Below, piece after piece: positions 1 to 12,089 of a DNA stretch of 64,000 nt (the first letter of the stretch is position 1; the number at the start of each line of letters is the position of its first letter). Position numbers and translations under genes: made by a program. Source of the DNA: Polytrichum commune (taxonomy: Eukaryota > Streptophyta > Polytrichopsida > Polytrichales > Polytrichaceae); assembly GCA_950295325.1 (NCBI GenBank), contig OX485806.1, positions 52,261,169 through 52,325,168 on the forward strand, given 5' to 3'. The notes under the pieces were generated by a model that made no database searches, was not told where the DNA came from, and saw only the letters and a list, made by a program, of their open reading frames with translations.

Positions 1-640
1 ATAACTTTTGCTTATTAACTTAGATTCCTGCAAGCTTAAACATTCTGAAAACCTTAAAATCAGATCTACAACTGCCACAAATATTAAAACAACAACATAT
101 TTTTTCTTGCGGGTATGAGCTTACAAAGTCAGCTCTTATATTTTAGGAAGCAGCTGGGATACCTTCATTCAAATATTCATAACTCTCACTCCTTAAATCT
201 GATTGTGACAAACTTATACTTTTTAGAAAAACTGACAACAAGAACTATAATTCATTTAAATATCAAAGCAACTGGATCATTTCTCTTTTAATTATGCACT
301 TGCAAAAACAGTACTTATAGTTTGAGAGGCAGCTGAAACATCTTCATTAAAATACTCATAAATTTCACACATCAAATTAAATTCTAGCATGCTTATACAT
401 TCTAAAAAACTTACAACAAGACCTATAACGCACTTGAATACCAAATAAATTGAATGACTTTTCTTTTAGTTATGTATTTGCAAAGTCAGCGCTTGTAATT
501 TAAGAGGCAGTTAAGACAATTTCATTCAAACACTCATAATATTTGCTATCTAACTCTGATTCTAACAAGCTTACGTTTTTTGGAAAACTAACATAAAGGA
601 CTACATTCACTCAAAATCTGAAGGCTAAATTATAATTTTT
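1..640. repeat. Degenerate ~180-bp tandem repeat, about 3.4 units
   Basis: The same pattern recurs near 25, 200, 379 and 559: a purine-rich lead, CAAGCTTA or a variant of it, then an ATTCT/TTTTT stretch and GAAAAC. This gives a period of 175-180 bp. Each unit also holds a TTCATTCAAA-ATTCATAA block. Units are strongly diverged and AT-rich, with no coding potential. Similar 180-bp units occur at 28790-29480, so both may be sub-repeats of an old LTR; that link is inference. Confidence 0.6.
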
Positions 641-974
641 GTGTCCATTACATTCGCTTGAAAATGAAACAACTACTTAGGGGTGTGTTAAAAAATACAC
701 TACCTACTCTCAAGAATTCTACCTACAAGAATTCTAACTTATGACTATATTAAATAAATGAGGATGTTTCCTCCTTCTATTTAAAATTCTAGAGGGCTTC
801 GCCGTGCTAAATGAAAATTCGGAGAGATGATTGAAAGAGGAAGAGGGGGTTTTGATCACCTTTCAAATGAAGGGTTGGGCCCTTCTCCCTTCCGTTCACC
901 GAGGGGTCCCGTTTCTTGAACGGTAGCAACCAAGCCCTCGGTGATGAAAGGGGGGAAGGATGCCACCTCACACC
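641..974. other. Gene-free host segment up to the first solo LTR
   Basis: This stretch holds a GTGTGTTAAAAAATACAC-like inverted motif near 683 and a G-rich segment from 830 that resembles retroelement leader sequence. I see no exon, tRNA or rRNA. Its last five bases (ACACC, 970-974) are the left target-site duplication of the next feature. Confidence 0.5.
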
Positions 975-1914
975 TGTTGCGCACCTCTCCATGAGGAGTG
1001 CCCGCAACACCATGGGCACAAGGGGGACCCCGGAGTGACACCCGGGACTTGTGACGCCATTGGTGAGAGGGACCAAGTGATCCTAAGGTGGGTGAGGGCC
1101 CCGGGCGTTTAGAACGCCTCCCACCCACAAAGACTAGGAGTCATGAGGGTAAAGCCATAAGCTATGAGTAGCTTATGGCGTCCCGATTCTAGAATGCTAA
1201 AGAACACCTCAATCTGAGGTGTGAGCTAGGAGATATGGCACTTTGAGTGGGATGCTGTCCCGGGACAGCGCCCTGGAACAGCAGGGGCCTGGGAGTGGCT
1301 CCCGGGACTGCAAAGGTTTAAACAGGCATAACTTCCTCAATACTTGCCCGAATTGGGCAAGTGAGGTGTCCATAGGGATCTACGTGAAATGTAGATGACG
1401 ATAGAGTGGTTGGTTGTTAGATTCAGAGACTGCATGTGGAAGTTATGAAGGTCTGAAGCTGCAGGGAGGCTTCTAGACCCGGCGGCTAAGGGAAAATGTC
1501 TACTTGGCCCCAACTCTTGGTAGAGAGACAAAAGGGATGTTGACGGTGGGGGAGGGGCCCCGCCAAAAGTCCTAGAGGCTTATATGGGTGAGGCGGCTTT
1601 GCCGACCGACCCCCCCGGAGCATACTTGGCAATGTGCTCCGGGTGGTTGTAGTGTTGTCCTAGCAACACTATGACCAAGTAGGGAGTGGACTTCCATGGA
1701 TGGAAGTCCACCTTAGCGATGGGTTACCTACTAAGGGGAAAGAGTCCCGAATGCATGTGTAGGAGGGTTTGGTGACCAAATATGGGATTGAAGGTCCGCG
1801 GTTTTGGGAGCTAACCATGCATGTGCGTGGGATGTGCAGGTTAGCGCTCCGGACACTTGCTAGAGTTGGAAAGCGATTGAGCTAAGTGGAGAAAAACTAG
1901 CAAGGGTCGCGACA
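975..1914 (+). mobile_element. Solo LTR of the window's chromovirus family (diverged copy)
   Basis: The 940-bp sequence begins TGTTGCGCACC and ends GGTCGCGACA (TG...CA). It is flanked by a perfect 5-bp target-site duplication, ACACC, at 970-974 and 1915-1919. It aligns along its length with the LTRs at 3077, 6956, 13045, 20198, 26160 and 33481 but is the most diverged of them. No internal region is attached, so it is a solo LTR left by LTR-LTR recombination. In this orientation the parent element would read on the plus strand. Several stems keep their pairing despite base changes, for example GCCATAAGCTA/TAGCTTATGGC at about 1154-1179. Confidence 0.93.
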
Positions 1915-2459
1915 ACACCCCACTTGCTCAAGCCCTTAGGAAGGTTTTTCTATTTCCGTTTGAAATTCATTTTTGGTTGGCAAAGGTGGCAACATGGCCC
2001 CCTTGCCTTAGTTGGCAAAATCCCTTACGCTCGTAATTGTCACTTTTTTTTCTTTCTTGGCCGCTTCCGAAATTACTCTTGTTTTTTGCCGCTGCTTGAT
2101 TTTTGCTTGCTTGAATTAGTTGTTCCTAACTTAACCTACCTACTTACTAGCCCACTACTTTAACACTTCCGATTCGGGTAAAGAACATTTCCCTTTTACC
2201 CCTTTGGTTTCTAATTTCTACTTGCCCAAAAATTTTACCCCAAGGATAAAACACCCTTAGCCAACCTACCTTAATCTAAATGGATTTTTCGCTAAATTTT
2301 CCTATTACTAATCTAATGATTTTGCTAAAACACCTCAATTGTGAGCCAAATTGCCATTGGAGGCAATTTTGACGCTCTCATTCGCACTTTTACCCAACAC
2401 GGTGAAGAACGGATTATTATTTGAATTTGTGCAAAATGTTCAGATCCAAAGATGTGGGC
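1915..2459. other. Gene-free flank between solo LTR and copia remnant
   Basis: AT- and C-rich sequence with short tracts such as CTACCTACTTACTAG. Short open frames are present, but none shows a family motif. It is probably upstream retroelement or leader sequence that belongs with the copia remnant that follows. Confidence 0.4.
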
Positions 2460-4545
2460 AAGTGGGAGGCCTTAATACAAGAGAAATTCGACTCGCTTAT
2501 GGCCAACAATATGTAGGAATTGGCCAACCTTCCAAAGAATTGTAAGAGTGTAGGATGCAAATGAATGATCTATACCATGGGGAATGCATTGGGTGAAATT
2601 ATTAGGTAGCAAAGGGATATTGTCAAGTGGCCGGAGTGGATTTCAATGAAATTTACCCCCATGACAAAATTTATCACCATCAATAGGAATGGCCATGGTT
2701 TGGGAGATCTACCAAATAGATGTAAATGCATGTTTTTTATGGAGTTTTGGAGATCTACATGGAAAAACCCGAGGTTTTTGAATAAGAATAGAAAGAAAAT
2801 CTTATGTGCAAACTCAAGAAAGCTTTGTACGGACTCAAACAAGTGCTGAGGGCGTGATACCACTACATAGACTCACTATTTATTAACGAAGGTTTTTGTA
2901 AGAGCCAAGCAAATGACTTGTTGTACTTCAAACAAACGGGTGGGAATTTGTTGGTGACAATCCTTTACGTGGATGATTTGATCATATTGGCAACCAGTGT
3001 AACATAATTAAACGAGCGCAAATTGGAGCTTGAGAAAGAATTTGAGATGAACAATATCAAATAATTGTATTATTGCTGTCGCGCATCTCTCCATGAGGAG
3101 TGGCCGAAACACCATGGGCACAAGGGGGACCCCGGAGTGACACCCGGGACTTGTGGCGCCGTTGGTGAGAGGGCCCAAGTGATCCTAGTGTGGGTGAGGG
3201 CCCCGGGCGTTGGGAACGCCTCCCACCCACGAAGACTAGGAGGCACAAGGGTAAGGCCATGAGTTATGCGTAGCTCATGGCGTGGTGATTCTAGAAAGCT
3301 CAAGAACACCTCAATCGGAGGTGTGAGCTAGGAGTTATGGCCATTTGAGTGGGGCGCTGTCCCGGGACAGCGCCCTGCTACAGCAGTGCCTGGGAGTGAT
3401 TCCCAGGACTGCCAAGGTTCAAACAGGCATAACTTCCTCACCACTTGCCCGAATGGGGCAAGTGAGGAGTCCATCGGCATTTACGTGAAGCGTAGATGAA
3501 GATGGAGTGGTTGTTTGTTATGATCAAACATCATACAAGGAAGTTATGATGGTCTGAAGCTGCTGGGGGGTTCTAGGCCCAGCAGCTAAGGGAAAATGTC
3601 CACTTGGCCCCAACTCTTGGTAGAGAGACAAGAGGTTGGTTGACGGTGGGGTAGGGGCCCCGCGTAGAGTCCTAGAGGCTTATATGGGTGAGGTGGTGTG
3701 GCCTCACCCACCCGAGGCCGAACGGCAAGGCCTCCATGGGCTTTGGCCTATTGTGAGGCCATAGTTGCCTAGTATGGTTCGGGTTGTTGTAGTGTTGCTC
3801 CGGCAACGCGATGATCAACATAGGATTGGACTTCCATGGATGGAAGTCCACATTGGGGAAATGGGTTACCGATGAAGGGGTGAGTCCCGAAAGCAAAGTA
3901 GGAGGGTTGGTTCCCTCCTATGAACTATTGGTCCGGGGTTAGAGGAGCTAACCATTAGCATGGCGGTATGCGAAGGGTTAGCCACTCGTAACCTTTGCTA
4001 GAATTGAAAATTGGCAAGATGGTCAAGGGGGGGCTAGCAAGGGTTGCGACAATTGCCTACAAGTGGACTTTGAATATAATAGTGAAGCCCGTACCATCAC
4101 CATGAACCAAAGGAGCTATGTCAAGGAGGTTTTCAAGCATTTTAACATGAAAGTATGAGGACTAGTCAAAATTCCGTTTGATGCAAATTAAAAATTGTTA
4201 ATACTTTTGGATGAAGAATTTGGGAATGTGCAAATGGAAGGTGTTCCATACAAGGTTGGGTAGGATCTTTCATGTATCTAATGGTGGCCGCAAGGGCCAA
4301 TTTTGCATTTGCAATTAATACGGCGAGTACGGTGAGCCAATTCATGTTAAATGCTGGTATACTATATTGGATGGCCATAAAATGCATCATGAGTTATTTG
4401 AAAGGCACATTGGACTTCAAATTATGCCTTAAAGGCAAGGATATTGCCTCTAGAGGATATTGTGATACGAATTGGATGGGGGATCCAAATGATCGACATG
4501 TTTTTTGTTGGCGTTGGAGTCCTTTTGTTGGCGATGTTATGGATG
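2460..4545 (+). pseudogene. Ty1/copia reverse transcriptase-RNase H remnant, split by a solo LTR
   Basis: Read across several frames, this stretch shows copia polymerase landmarks in the right order. The RT N-terminal block comes first (KWEALIQEKFDSLMANN near 2460), then CKLKKALYGLKQ near 2815, and the catalytic YVDD box (ILYVDDLIIL) near 2968. After the inserted LTR (3077-4051) come DFEYNSEARTITMNQRSYV near 4065, MYLMVAARANFAFAINTAST near 4272 and the RNase H start (YLKGTLDF...GYCDTNW) near 4395-4480. Numerous stops and frameshifts break it, so it is dead. No copia LTR, gag or integrase could be assigned here. It is close in sequence to the copia fragments at 32297-34745. Confidence 0.88.
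3077..4051 (+). mobile_element. Solo LTR inserted into the copia RT remnant
   Basis: The 975-bp LTR starts TGTCGCGCATC and ends GGGTTGCGACA. It is bounded by a 5-bp target-site duplication ATTGC at 3072-3076 and 4052-4056. It belongs to the same family as the LTRs of the two full chromoviruses, in the opposite orientation to them. It interrupts the copia coding remnant, so it is younger than that element. The stem-loop series described for the family is present, including the palindromic CTGTCCCGGGACAG core near 3356. Confidence 0.95.
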
Positions 4546-4560
4546 TCACAGCTTCCACAG

Positions 4561-6950
4561 GTTTGTTTATGTTTTTAATTTTTAATTTTCTTTCTTGATG
4601 ATATATCTTTTTTGTGATGTGTAGGCGCCTCAATCCATGCTCTTGTAAAAATGGGTGCCATTTTGTTGCTTACAAAGTAGATGGTATTTTATATCAAAGA
4701 GACTTAGAACTGCTTTGTGTTGGTTTTTTTTATAACAACTGTTTTGAAAGGATGATGACAAAGAACCTCCCCAAAAGGTCGCAATAAAATTTGGTTTGAG
4801 TCCGCAAATATGGCCTCAACATCATTTTCATCAATTCAAGTGTTCCAATTTTCATTATATCTATGGTGTTTGTGCATAGTGTTGGCATGGTATCGGTGGC
4901 AAATCTTTGGAAGATGCTAATGTGTGAGCAATGAGCGTGCATTTATGAGCAGTGCCAAAAGGAAAATATTAGAAAATACACCCATTTATATCCTATATTT
5001 GTGGTATTTTGGTATAAATGAAAATAATAATTTTATAATGATATGAATGTGGAAATATAATAATGTGTAATTAACCTAATGAAAACCTTATTCTACTTTT
5101 GCAATCACAATCTGCAAGATTGAAAATGAATTTCAATAGTTTTATTAAATTTAACAAATAATTCTTCATAATTAATCTAAAAACTATTCCAATTATTGAG
5201 CAGGCTTTAAACAATATTTCTAGTATTCACATAAATTTGATAAATGAATTGATAGAGCCATTATAGACAAAATATTCCCATATTTTTGGAAACAGATGGT
5301 AACTTAAAAACAATTTCTCTCACTCATTGTAAATATAGGCCAATAAATTAAATAACATCACATAAATCCAAGTATTGAGCTCAAATTTATTGTTTTATTA
5401 CTATAATTTTAGATATAATATTAAGTATGAAAATGGGAAATTTTTATACAATCTAAATTCCAACCCAATAATATTTAATCCAATAAAATATAGAGAGAAT
5501 GGTATTTGTGAACTATCTAAATGCCCCCATTGTCTTCCAATTGCTTTTAAATTGAACAATACCTGAAATGTGTATTCATCTAAAATTTGAACCATTGCAA
5601 CCAAATCGATTGTGGATTCAATCACAATTAAAATTTATGATCAAAACAATGAATACGACCTCACCTCAATGACAATACTCTTTGTCATGTGCTAGATTAA
5701 CAACAAGGAGTAATTTTTTGGACCCCTTCGTATGAATATAGCAATTTTTTTTCCTTCCACCATTTCCTCAAATAATCAATTTTTTGTCCTCAATGGGTGT
5801 CAACATTGTTTTTATTGTGAAATCGCACCACCTCATCAGATTTTGTATTGTGAAAGCACGCCACCTCATCAAATAAGATTTTTTAAACTTCAATAGAGTT
5901 CTAAGGACTGTTCAAATAAAATCTCTTCAATTCAAATGCATTTTACGCTCTTAAAGAATCTTCTCAAAATTCAAGCCTATCAAGTCGTGTGCTATTAGAG
6001 TTTAAACACCTTCGAAGTTCTCAAAGAATCTCTTAAACTCTCATAACCTTCAAGTCAAATGATTTAAAGTCTAAATACCTTCATATATCTCAAATGAATT
6101 TCTCAACACTCAAGTTTCTCAAGTCATGTGCTATTGGAGTCTAAATGGGAAACTTAGTAGTGTGAGCGGAGAGCGGAGAACGGAAAAACAATTTTTTTGA
6201 CTTTGTTGGGTAATTTTAGGACAAGTAATGCTTATTTCCGTGGAATTTATAGATAGTTTGAATTCAATTTGTTGGAAAGGCACCCCATTCCCGTGGAGAT
6301 AATAACCCAACCAAGTTCGAGGAACAAACGGAACCTTAAGGCGTGGAATAATGTATTTGTTATCAAAGATCTTATAGTTTAGGTTTCAAATGGTTTCATA
6401 TTAAATTAGAGCTGACGTCAGCAATTGAAATCAAACATCAACATATGATGAAGAAATAGTTGAATGGGGTTTGCAAAAGGTACATGGAAATTCAACAAAT
6501 GAACTTAGAAAAAACTTAAACTTAAACAATACATATGGGATAGAGATTCCAAATGCACGAGGCGTAGTCAACTACTTGGACTACCATGTCTATCAATATC
6601 CTTGCCCTGCTTGGCCTTTATGTCTAGGAAATCCAATACTAGGTTGTTGAAAGGGCGGGTGCGACTAGGAGGTGGGGACGGAGCAATTGTTAAAAGATTG
6701 GCAAGCTCAGCAGTATACGAAGGGAGCTCCAACGTCTTCGAAGGACTCGAACACATGCCTCGACAAAAAACTGCGTTCTCCCCTGACACTCTGAACCCCC
6801 AAGCAAGAAGATGGGAAAATGACATCAAGGTAAACATGGAAAAACACAGAAAACAAACTTACGCACAAAGAAAACCGAATGCGCGTTTGGTCATCTTTTG
6901 AGGCGGATCAAAAATAGATGTAGACGGTGGGACAACTGAGCGGGAAGTAC
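4561..6950. other. Gene-free AT-rich stretch
   Basis: I find no convincing exon. A short imperfect tandem duplication (ATTGTGAAA...CACCACCTCATCA) lies at 5814-5880. About three degenerate 65-70-bp units with CTCAAAGAATC and CAAGTC motifs lie at 5930-6150. A minus-strand open frame at 6568-6837 (89 codons) is unsupported by motifs, but it lies just left of element 1 and could belong to the pseudogene that continues at 14224. Confidence 0.5.
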
Positions 6951-6955
6951 GCGCA

Positions 6956-7928
6956 TGTCGCAACCCTTGCTAACCCCCTTAGCAATCTTGCCAATTTTCA
7001 AGTCTAGCAAAGGTTACGAGCGTTAACCATTCGCATTCCGCCATGCTAATGGTTAGCTCCTCCTACCCCGGACCTTATAGTTCATAGGAGGGAACCAACC
7101 CTCCTACTTTGCTTTAGGGACTCACCCCTTAATCGGTAACCCATTCCTAGATGTGGACTTCCATCCATGGAAGTCCAATCCCATGTTGATCATCGCGTTG
7201 CCGGAGCAACACTACAACAACCCGAACCATACTAAGCAACTATGGCCTCACATTGGGCCAATGCCCATGGAGGCCGTGCCGTTCGGCCTCGGGTGGGTGA
7301 GGCCACACCACCTCACCCATATAAGCCTCTAGGACTCTACACGGAGCCCCTACCCCACCGCCAACCAACCTCTTGTCTCTCTACCAAGAGTTGGGGCCAA
7401 GTGGACATTTTCCCTTAGCTGCTGGGCCTAGAACCCCCCCAGCAGCTTCACACCGTCATAACTTCCTTGTATGATGTCTGATCATAACAACCAACCACTC
7501 CATCTTCATCTACGCTTCACGTAGATGCCGATGGACTCCTCACTTGCCCCATTCGGGCAAGTCTTGAGGAAGTTATGCCTGTTTGAACCTTGGCAGTCCC
7601 GGGAATCACTCCCAGGCACTGCTGTACCAGGGCGCTGTCCCGGGACAGCACCCCACTCAAATGGCCATAACTCCTAGCTCACACCTCCGATTGAGGTGTT
7701 CTTGAGCATTCTAGAATCACCACGCCATGAGCTACGCATAGCTCATGGCCTCACCCTCATGCCTCCTAGTCTTTGTGGGTGGGAGGTGTTCCCAACGCCC
7801 GGGGCCCTCACCCACACTAGGATCACTTGGGCCCTCTCACCAACGGCGCCACAAGTCCCGGGTGTCACTCCAGGGTCCCCCTTGTGCCCATGGTGTTTCG
7901 GCCACTCCTCATGGAGAGGTGCGCGACA
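6956..7928 (-). repeat. 3' LTR of element 1
   Basis: 973 bp with TGTCGC...GCGACA ends. On the plus strand it carries a row of short inverted repeats at about 7155-7176, 7420-7447, 7507-7528, 7543-7561, 7629-7650, 7682-7698 and 7725-7750. A TATA-like CCATATAAGCC lies at 7317-7327 on the strand opposite to the element's coding direction. Confidence 0.95.
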
Positions 7929-7940
7929 CTCACCCCCACC
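7929..7940 (-). other. Polypurine tract of element 1
   Basis: Read on the minus strand this is GGTGGGGGTGAG, directly upstream of the 3' LTR. It is the expected plus-strand DNA primer site for reverse transcription. The same 12 bases are found at 21190-21201 in element 2. Confidence 0.8.
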
Positions 7941-8779
7941 AAACGGAGTCGATGCCCTCATCGACTATACTCGTAGTCGGCACACCAATTCTCAAGTTGC
8001 CATCCTCTATGGTGCGGCATTGTGTTTACCTTAGGGCGCGACCCCCACAATGCATCTTCAAATTTGGCATGGTCCCAAAGGTGTCGTTCCTAGGTGGTCC
8101 GTTTGCGACCTTGGATCTCTCATCCAAGGACCTAACCTATACTAGACCCACCTACTTTGGGACTCACTTGGGTTGCCCCTCCTTTGGGGCCTCCCCCGTT
8201 AGGCTCCACTAGCCTAACATGACACATCGAGGCGAGACCTCAACGCTTCCACTAAGTTGTCTCGGTTGCAACTCCGAGATGGCTTTCCATTGTTAAGCCA
8301 CGCCTCGATCGCACGGGGGTGATGCCAAGTCCCGCCCGACTCGGTTCCCACTTTGCTCTTTCGAGACATGGGTTCATGACTCCCATGCGCCAACTCTCGT
8401 TAGCTCGCGGGTAGCACTTTTATGAGCACGCGCCATCACCTTGTCCCCGCCCGGACAAGCCCACAACTAAGAAGTTTCTTGGTTTTATCCAAGGCCCCTC
8501 CAAGCCATGGCCCCCAATTACTCGGCTTACCCAACCTAGTTTGGCATGTCTATTCCCCCTCTTCCATTAACCAAACACAAGTACAAGACTAGGACCTCAT
8601 CTCATACTTTTCTCTTTGCACCACTAAAGTTTGGACTTTATTCCCTCAAGCCAAAGAACAAGTTCATGTTGTGGAGTAATTAACCTCGAAGGTAAGTATG
8701 CTACTAGCGTCTCTCCCCCACTAAAGGAGATTGATGTCCTCATCAATGCCTACGCTTCATTTTATTGGAATCCTTAGCC
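7941..8779 (-). other. Non-coding 3' internal region of element 1
   Basis: About 840 bp between the chromodomain and the polypurine tract, almost identical to 21202-22041 in element 2. No domain is recognisable. It is a long 3' untranslated segment of the retroelement, conserved only because both copies are young. Confidence 0.6.
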
Positions 8780-10165
8780 TTAGTTTCTCCAAAGTGCTTC
8801 ACCAATTCATTGGTGTTCACCATGTCTCTTGCCGCCACCCAAGCGGTTTCTTTCTCATGGTATCCCCACCATTTCACCAAGTACTCCTTTGTACATTTTC
8901 TTTCATTTTCACTTGGGCTTCCTACACTTGAGGATGCCCTCCTACCTCATGTTCCAAATGACCTCCACAAGGTCGGGACGTGGCCTAATCACTTGCTTGT
9001 GTTCGGGCCACAAGGTGTCGTCCTAAAATGACTTTCGTAATGAGACATGAAATGTCGGATGCACTTTGATCTCGGGCGGTAATTCCAACTTATACATGTC
9101 CTTGAACACTTGTTCCACAATGGAAAACGAAGCTCCAATTTTGGACATGAACTCTTGGAATGAGGCCTTCCGGCTAAGTGAAGTTGTTCACATTCAACAA
9201 CGCCTTTTGGCCCACCTCATTCTCCACGTCGCGTCTTCCGGCATTGACTTGCACTCCGTAGCACCTTCGGGCTTTCTCCACCAACAACTTGGTCATCTCC
9301 AAGACTTGTTCACGCTTCTTGGCCAAGTCCTCACCATCTTGGTTGAACTCTAGTGTTGAATGTGCCCCCTCGAGAGCTAGGTTAATAGGTTGGAGCGCAT
9401 CCACTCCATAAGCCACCACCAAAGACCACCCCTTGGTAGCCAAGTGCGTGGCTACATTGCAATTACACTCCGCTCGACCCACATAGTCCGCCCAATCTCT
9501 TTGGTCCGCCCCCACCAAGTTCCTCAAGTATTGCTTCAAGACTCCATTCACACGTTCCGCTTTCCCATCCATTTGGGAATGCAAGGCCGTGCTAAACCTT
9601 AGTTTCATTCCGACCTCCTTAGAGAAATGCATTGAAAATGCACTTGTGAACTTTGGATCTTGATCCCACACAATCACTCTTGGCAACCCGTGGTGCCTCA
9701 ACCATCTTTTGAGAAAAGGCTATGCGGTCTCCAACGCGGTGGCGGTTCCCACAATCAGCACCATGTGTGCCAACTTGGCAAACCGCCCTACCATCAACAA
9801 GATGGCATCATACCCATGTGACTCCGGCAAACTTGTAATCAAGTCCATACACATACTATGCCATGGCTCCAACGGGATAAGCAACGGTTGCAAGAAGCCG
9901 TCTTGCTTTTGGTAAGAGGCTCGGTTCACTTGGCACTTTAATTCAAGCCTTCACAAAGTGGGTTATATCCTCCTTTATGCACCGCCAATGGTACCTCTTT
10001 GACACCATTCTATGGTGGTTTTTTCTTTCTCCTCTATGGCCGGCAATAGGACAATCACATTCTTCCTTCTAAATGGATAGCCTCAACTTGCCTTGTGGCA
10101 CATACACCCGACTTTGCTTGCACTTGAACAATCCGTCCACCAACTTAACCTCTTAGAGCACCTTG
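8780..10165 (-). pseudogene. Element 1 integrase with C-terminal chromodomain (frame broken)
   Basis: Reading leftwards on the minus strand, an HHCC zinc-binding region lies at about 10150-9960. The DDE core follows, with the first Asp in SMCMDLITSLPES near 9845, the second in VIVWDQDPKFTS near 9660 and the catalytic Glu in DGKAERVNG near 9550. The integrase C-terminal domain (LPPEIKVHPTFHVSL) is near 9050, and a chromodomain (EYLVKWWGYHEKETAWV) is near 8895-8840. All three catalytic residues are present in this copy, unlike element 2. Stops and frameshifts separate the blocks, so no single intact protein is encoded. The chromodomain places the family among chromoviruses, which tend to insert into heterochromatin. 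Confidence 0.9.
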
Positions 10166-10199
10166 CTCTTGCGAAGCTGACCTAAAAGCATTTGTGCTT

Positions 10200-11340
10200 C
10201 GGGGTAGTTAATTTACCCCTCCCGTATCTTGCATCACAAGTTTCCCTCACCGGCACACATTAGCCACAAGGTTTGGATGGTTCTCATTGCTTGGAACTCT
10301 TCCCGTCTACTTAGCGCATCCGGCACCACATTTCCACGGTCCGGTTTGTGGACCAAATCCACCTTCATAAGCGCCAAACTATATATCATGCCACCGCAAT
10401 GACTTGGCGCTCACTTGCGCTTGTATGTCAAAATACTTTTAGGACACATTGTCCATGTAGACCTTTGCTTTGTGCGACCTCAAATAATGTCGCCACATCT
10501 TCAAGCAATGCACTACGGCAAAGAAGTTCTTTGTCATGAGTTGGTTGTCCTCTTTGACAACCATCGAGCCTCAAGCCCCCATATGCAATGCCCATCCATC
10601 TTACATTAACAATCCACCATTGGCAAAGTTACTCGCCCCCGTATGCACCTCAAAAGGTTTGTCAAACTCCACGAACTTGAGCACGGGCGGCAAAGAGAAC
10701 TTGCTCTTAAGCCCCCTAAAGACTTGGTGACAAGGCTAGTCCCACTCTTGGGATAGCCATTTCTTTGACAAGTCGGACAAGGTCGGCCAACCATCGAGCT
10801 TCATGCTCCCATATGCAATGGCCATGTTTTTTTTACATCAACATCCGCCAATGGTAAAGTCACTCGCCCCCGTATGCACCTCAAAAGGTTTGGCAAACTC
10901 CGCAAGCTTGAGCACGGGCGGCAAAGACAACTTGCTCTTAAGCTCCCCAATGGCTTGGTGGCACGGCTCATCCCACTCTTGGGATAGCCATTTCTTGCAC
11001 AAGCCAGATAAGGTTCGACAACCATGGAGCTTAATGCTCTCATAAGCAATGGTCATTTATTTTGGATCAACATCCGCCAATGGTAAAGTCCTTCGCCTCC
11101 ATGTGCACCTCAAAATACTTATGAAAACCCGGAAACTTAACCACATCTTGTGAAGGGAACTTGCTCTTGAACTTCCCAAAGGCTTGATGACCAGGCTCAT
11201 CCCACTTTTGGGATAGCTATTTCCTCAATAAGTTGAGTAAGGTCTTAGCAACCTTACAACAAATCTAGAATGAAGTGGTGGTAGTAGTTGGCTAGGCCAA
11301 CCAATGACCTAAGTCTTTTTTGAGTCAAGGGCCAATTCTC
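10200..11340 (-). pseudogene. Element 1 RNase H and triplicated RT-connection segment
   Basis: Three tandem ~165-240-bp copies of one coding block lie at about 10612-10852, 10853-11088 and 11089-11255. Each contains a KKWLSQEWDEPCHQA-like stretch followed by PFEVHTGASDFTIGG, which is the start of the gypsy RNase H. A normal element has this block once. Downstream in the coding direction, single-copy RNase H follows (KVYMDN near 10460 and PDALSRREEF near 10320). The copies differ from each other and contain stops. Element 2 has the same triplication (23880-24510), so the duplication predates both insertions. Confidence 0.85.
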
Positions 11341-12020
11341 CTCTTGGATTGCCTTGACATTCTTCATGTTTGTCCACCAACTTCCTTAGTCACCACATGC
11401 CTCAAGAACTCAATTTCTTGTTGAGCAAAGTTATTTTTCACTCCTTGGCGGTAACTTCTGGGCAACACATTGGCGAATACATCATTGTATCTCACCAACA
11501 TCCCACCAAAGTGGTTTAGGGGAAGGCCCATCTTTCCTAGCCTCCCCATACGTTCTTTGGAGTTGCTCCAATTGAACCACGACCATTATGCTTTCTATTT
11601 TTCACTTGGTCCATTAAGACCAAATTCAACTTAGATCCTCCTATCATAGGAGTCCTTGTCAATTTGAACTTCAATTTTTTGCCATTATGACACATCATAA
11701 TGCACCGCAAGCACACCGGCTTGCACCTCACATCTATCATGTGAGTTTCAAAGAAGGCGGCCTTCACAATGACATGTATTTCATCTATTTCACATGGTGT
11801 GAAATTTTGACAAAATTCTAATGTCCCACATTGAAAGGTTACATGCATCGCGGCCTCCTTTGTCTCATGCGGTTTGCCCTTTCCAAACCGCACCTTGGTG
11901 GGCTTCACCACTCTACCAATCGGCAAACCCCAACTCCCTTGTGAGCTTTGGGGTCATGAAAGAATGCCTTAACTCTTTGTCAACCCATGAGACGAGTCTC
12001 CCATTCATTTGAGCCTCAAG
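11340..12020 (-). pseudogene. Element 1 protease-like region and truncated RT
   Basis: The region shows a retropepsin-like fold (HSFMTPKLTRELG near 11945, then a TFQCGTLEF...ETHMIDVRCKP...HNGKKLKFKLTRTP series to 11640). Where the D-S/T-G active site is expected, the sequence reads SWVDKELRHSF. After YNDVFANVLP near 11480 the frame passes within a few codons to FAQQEIEFLRHVV near 11420. The fingers and palm with the YxDD catalytic box, roughly 130 residues in related elements, are therefore absent. Element 2 has the same join at about 24700-24725. Confidence 0.82.
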
Positions 12021-12089
12021 GTACAAAACACTTGGCCTCGGCTTAAGGCTACTAGCCTTGGCCACAAAGCCATCGTCCAACATTTGGTC

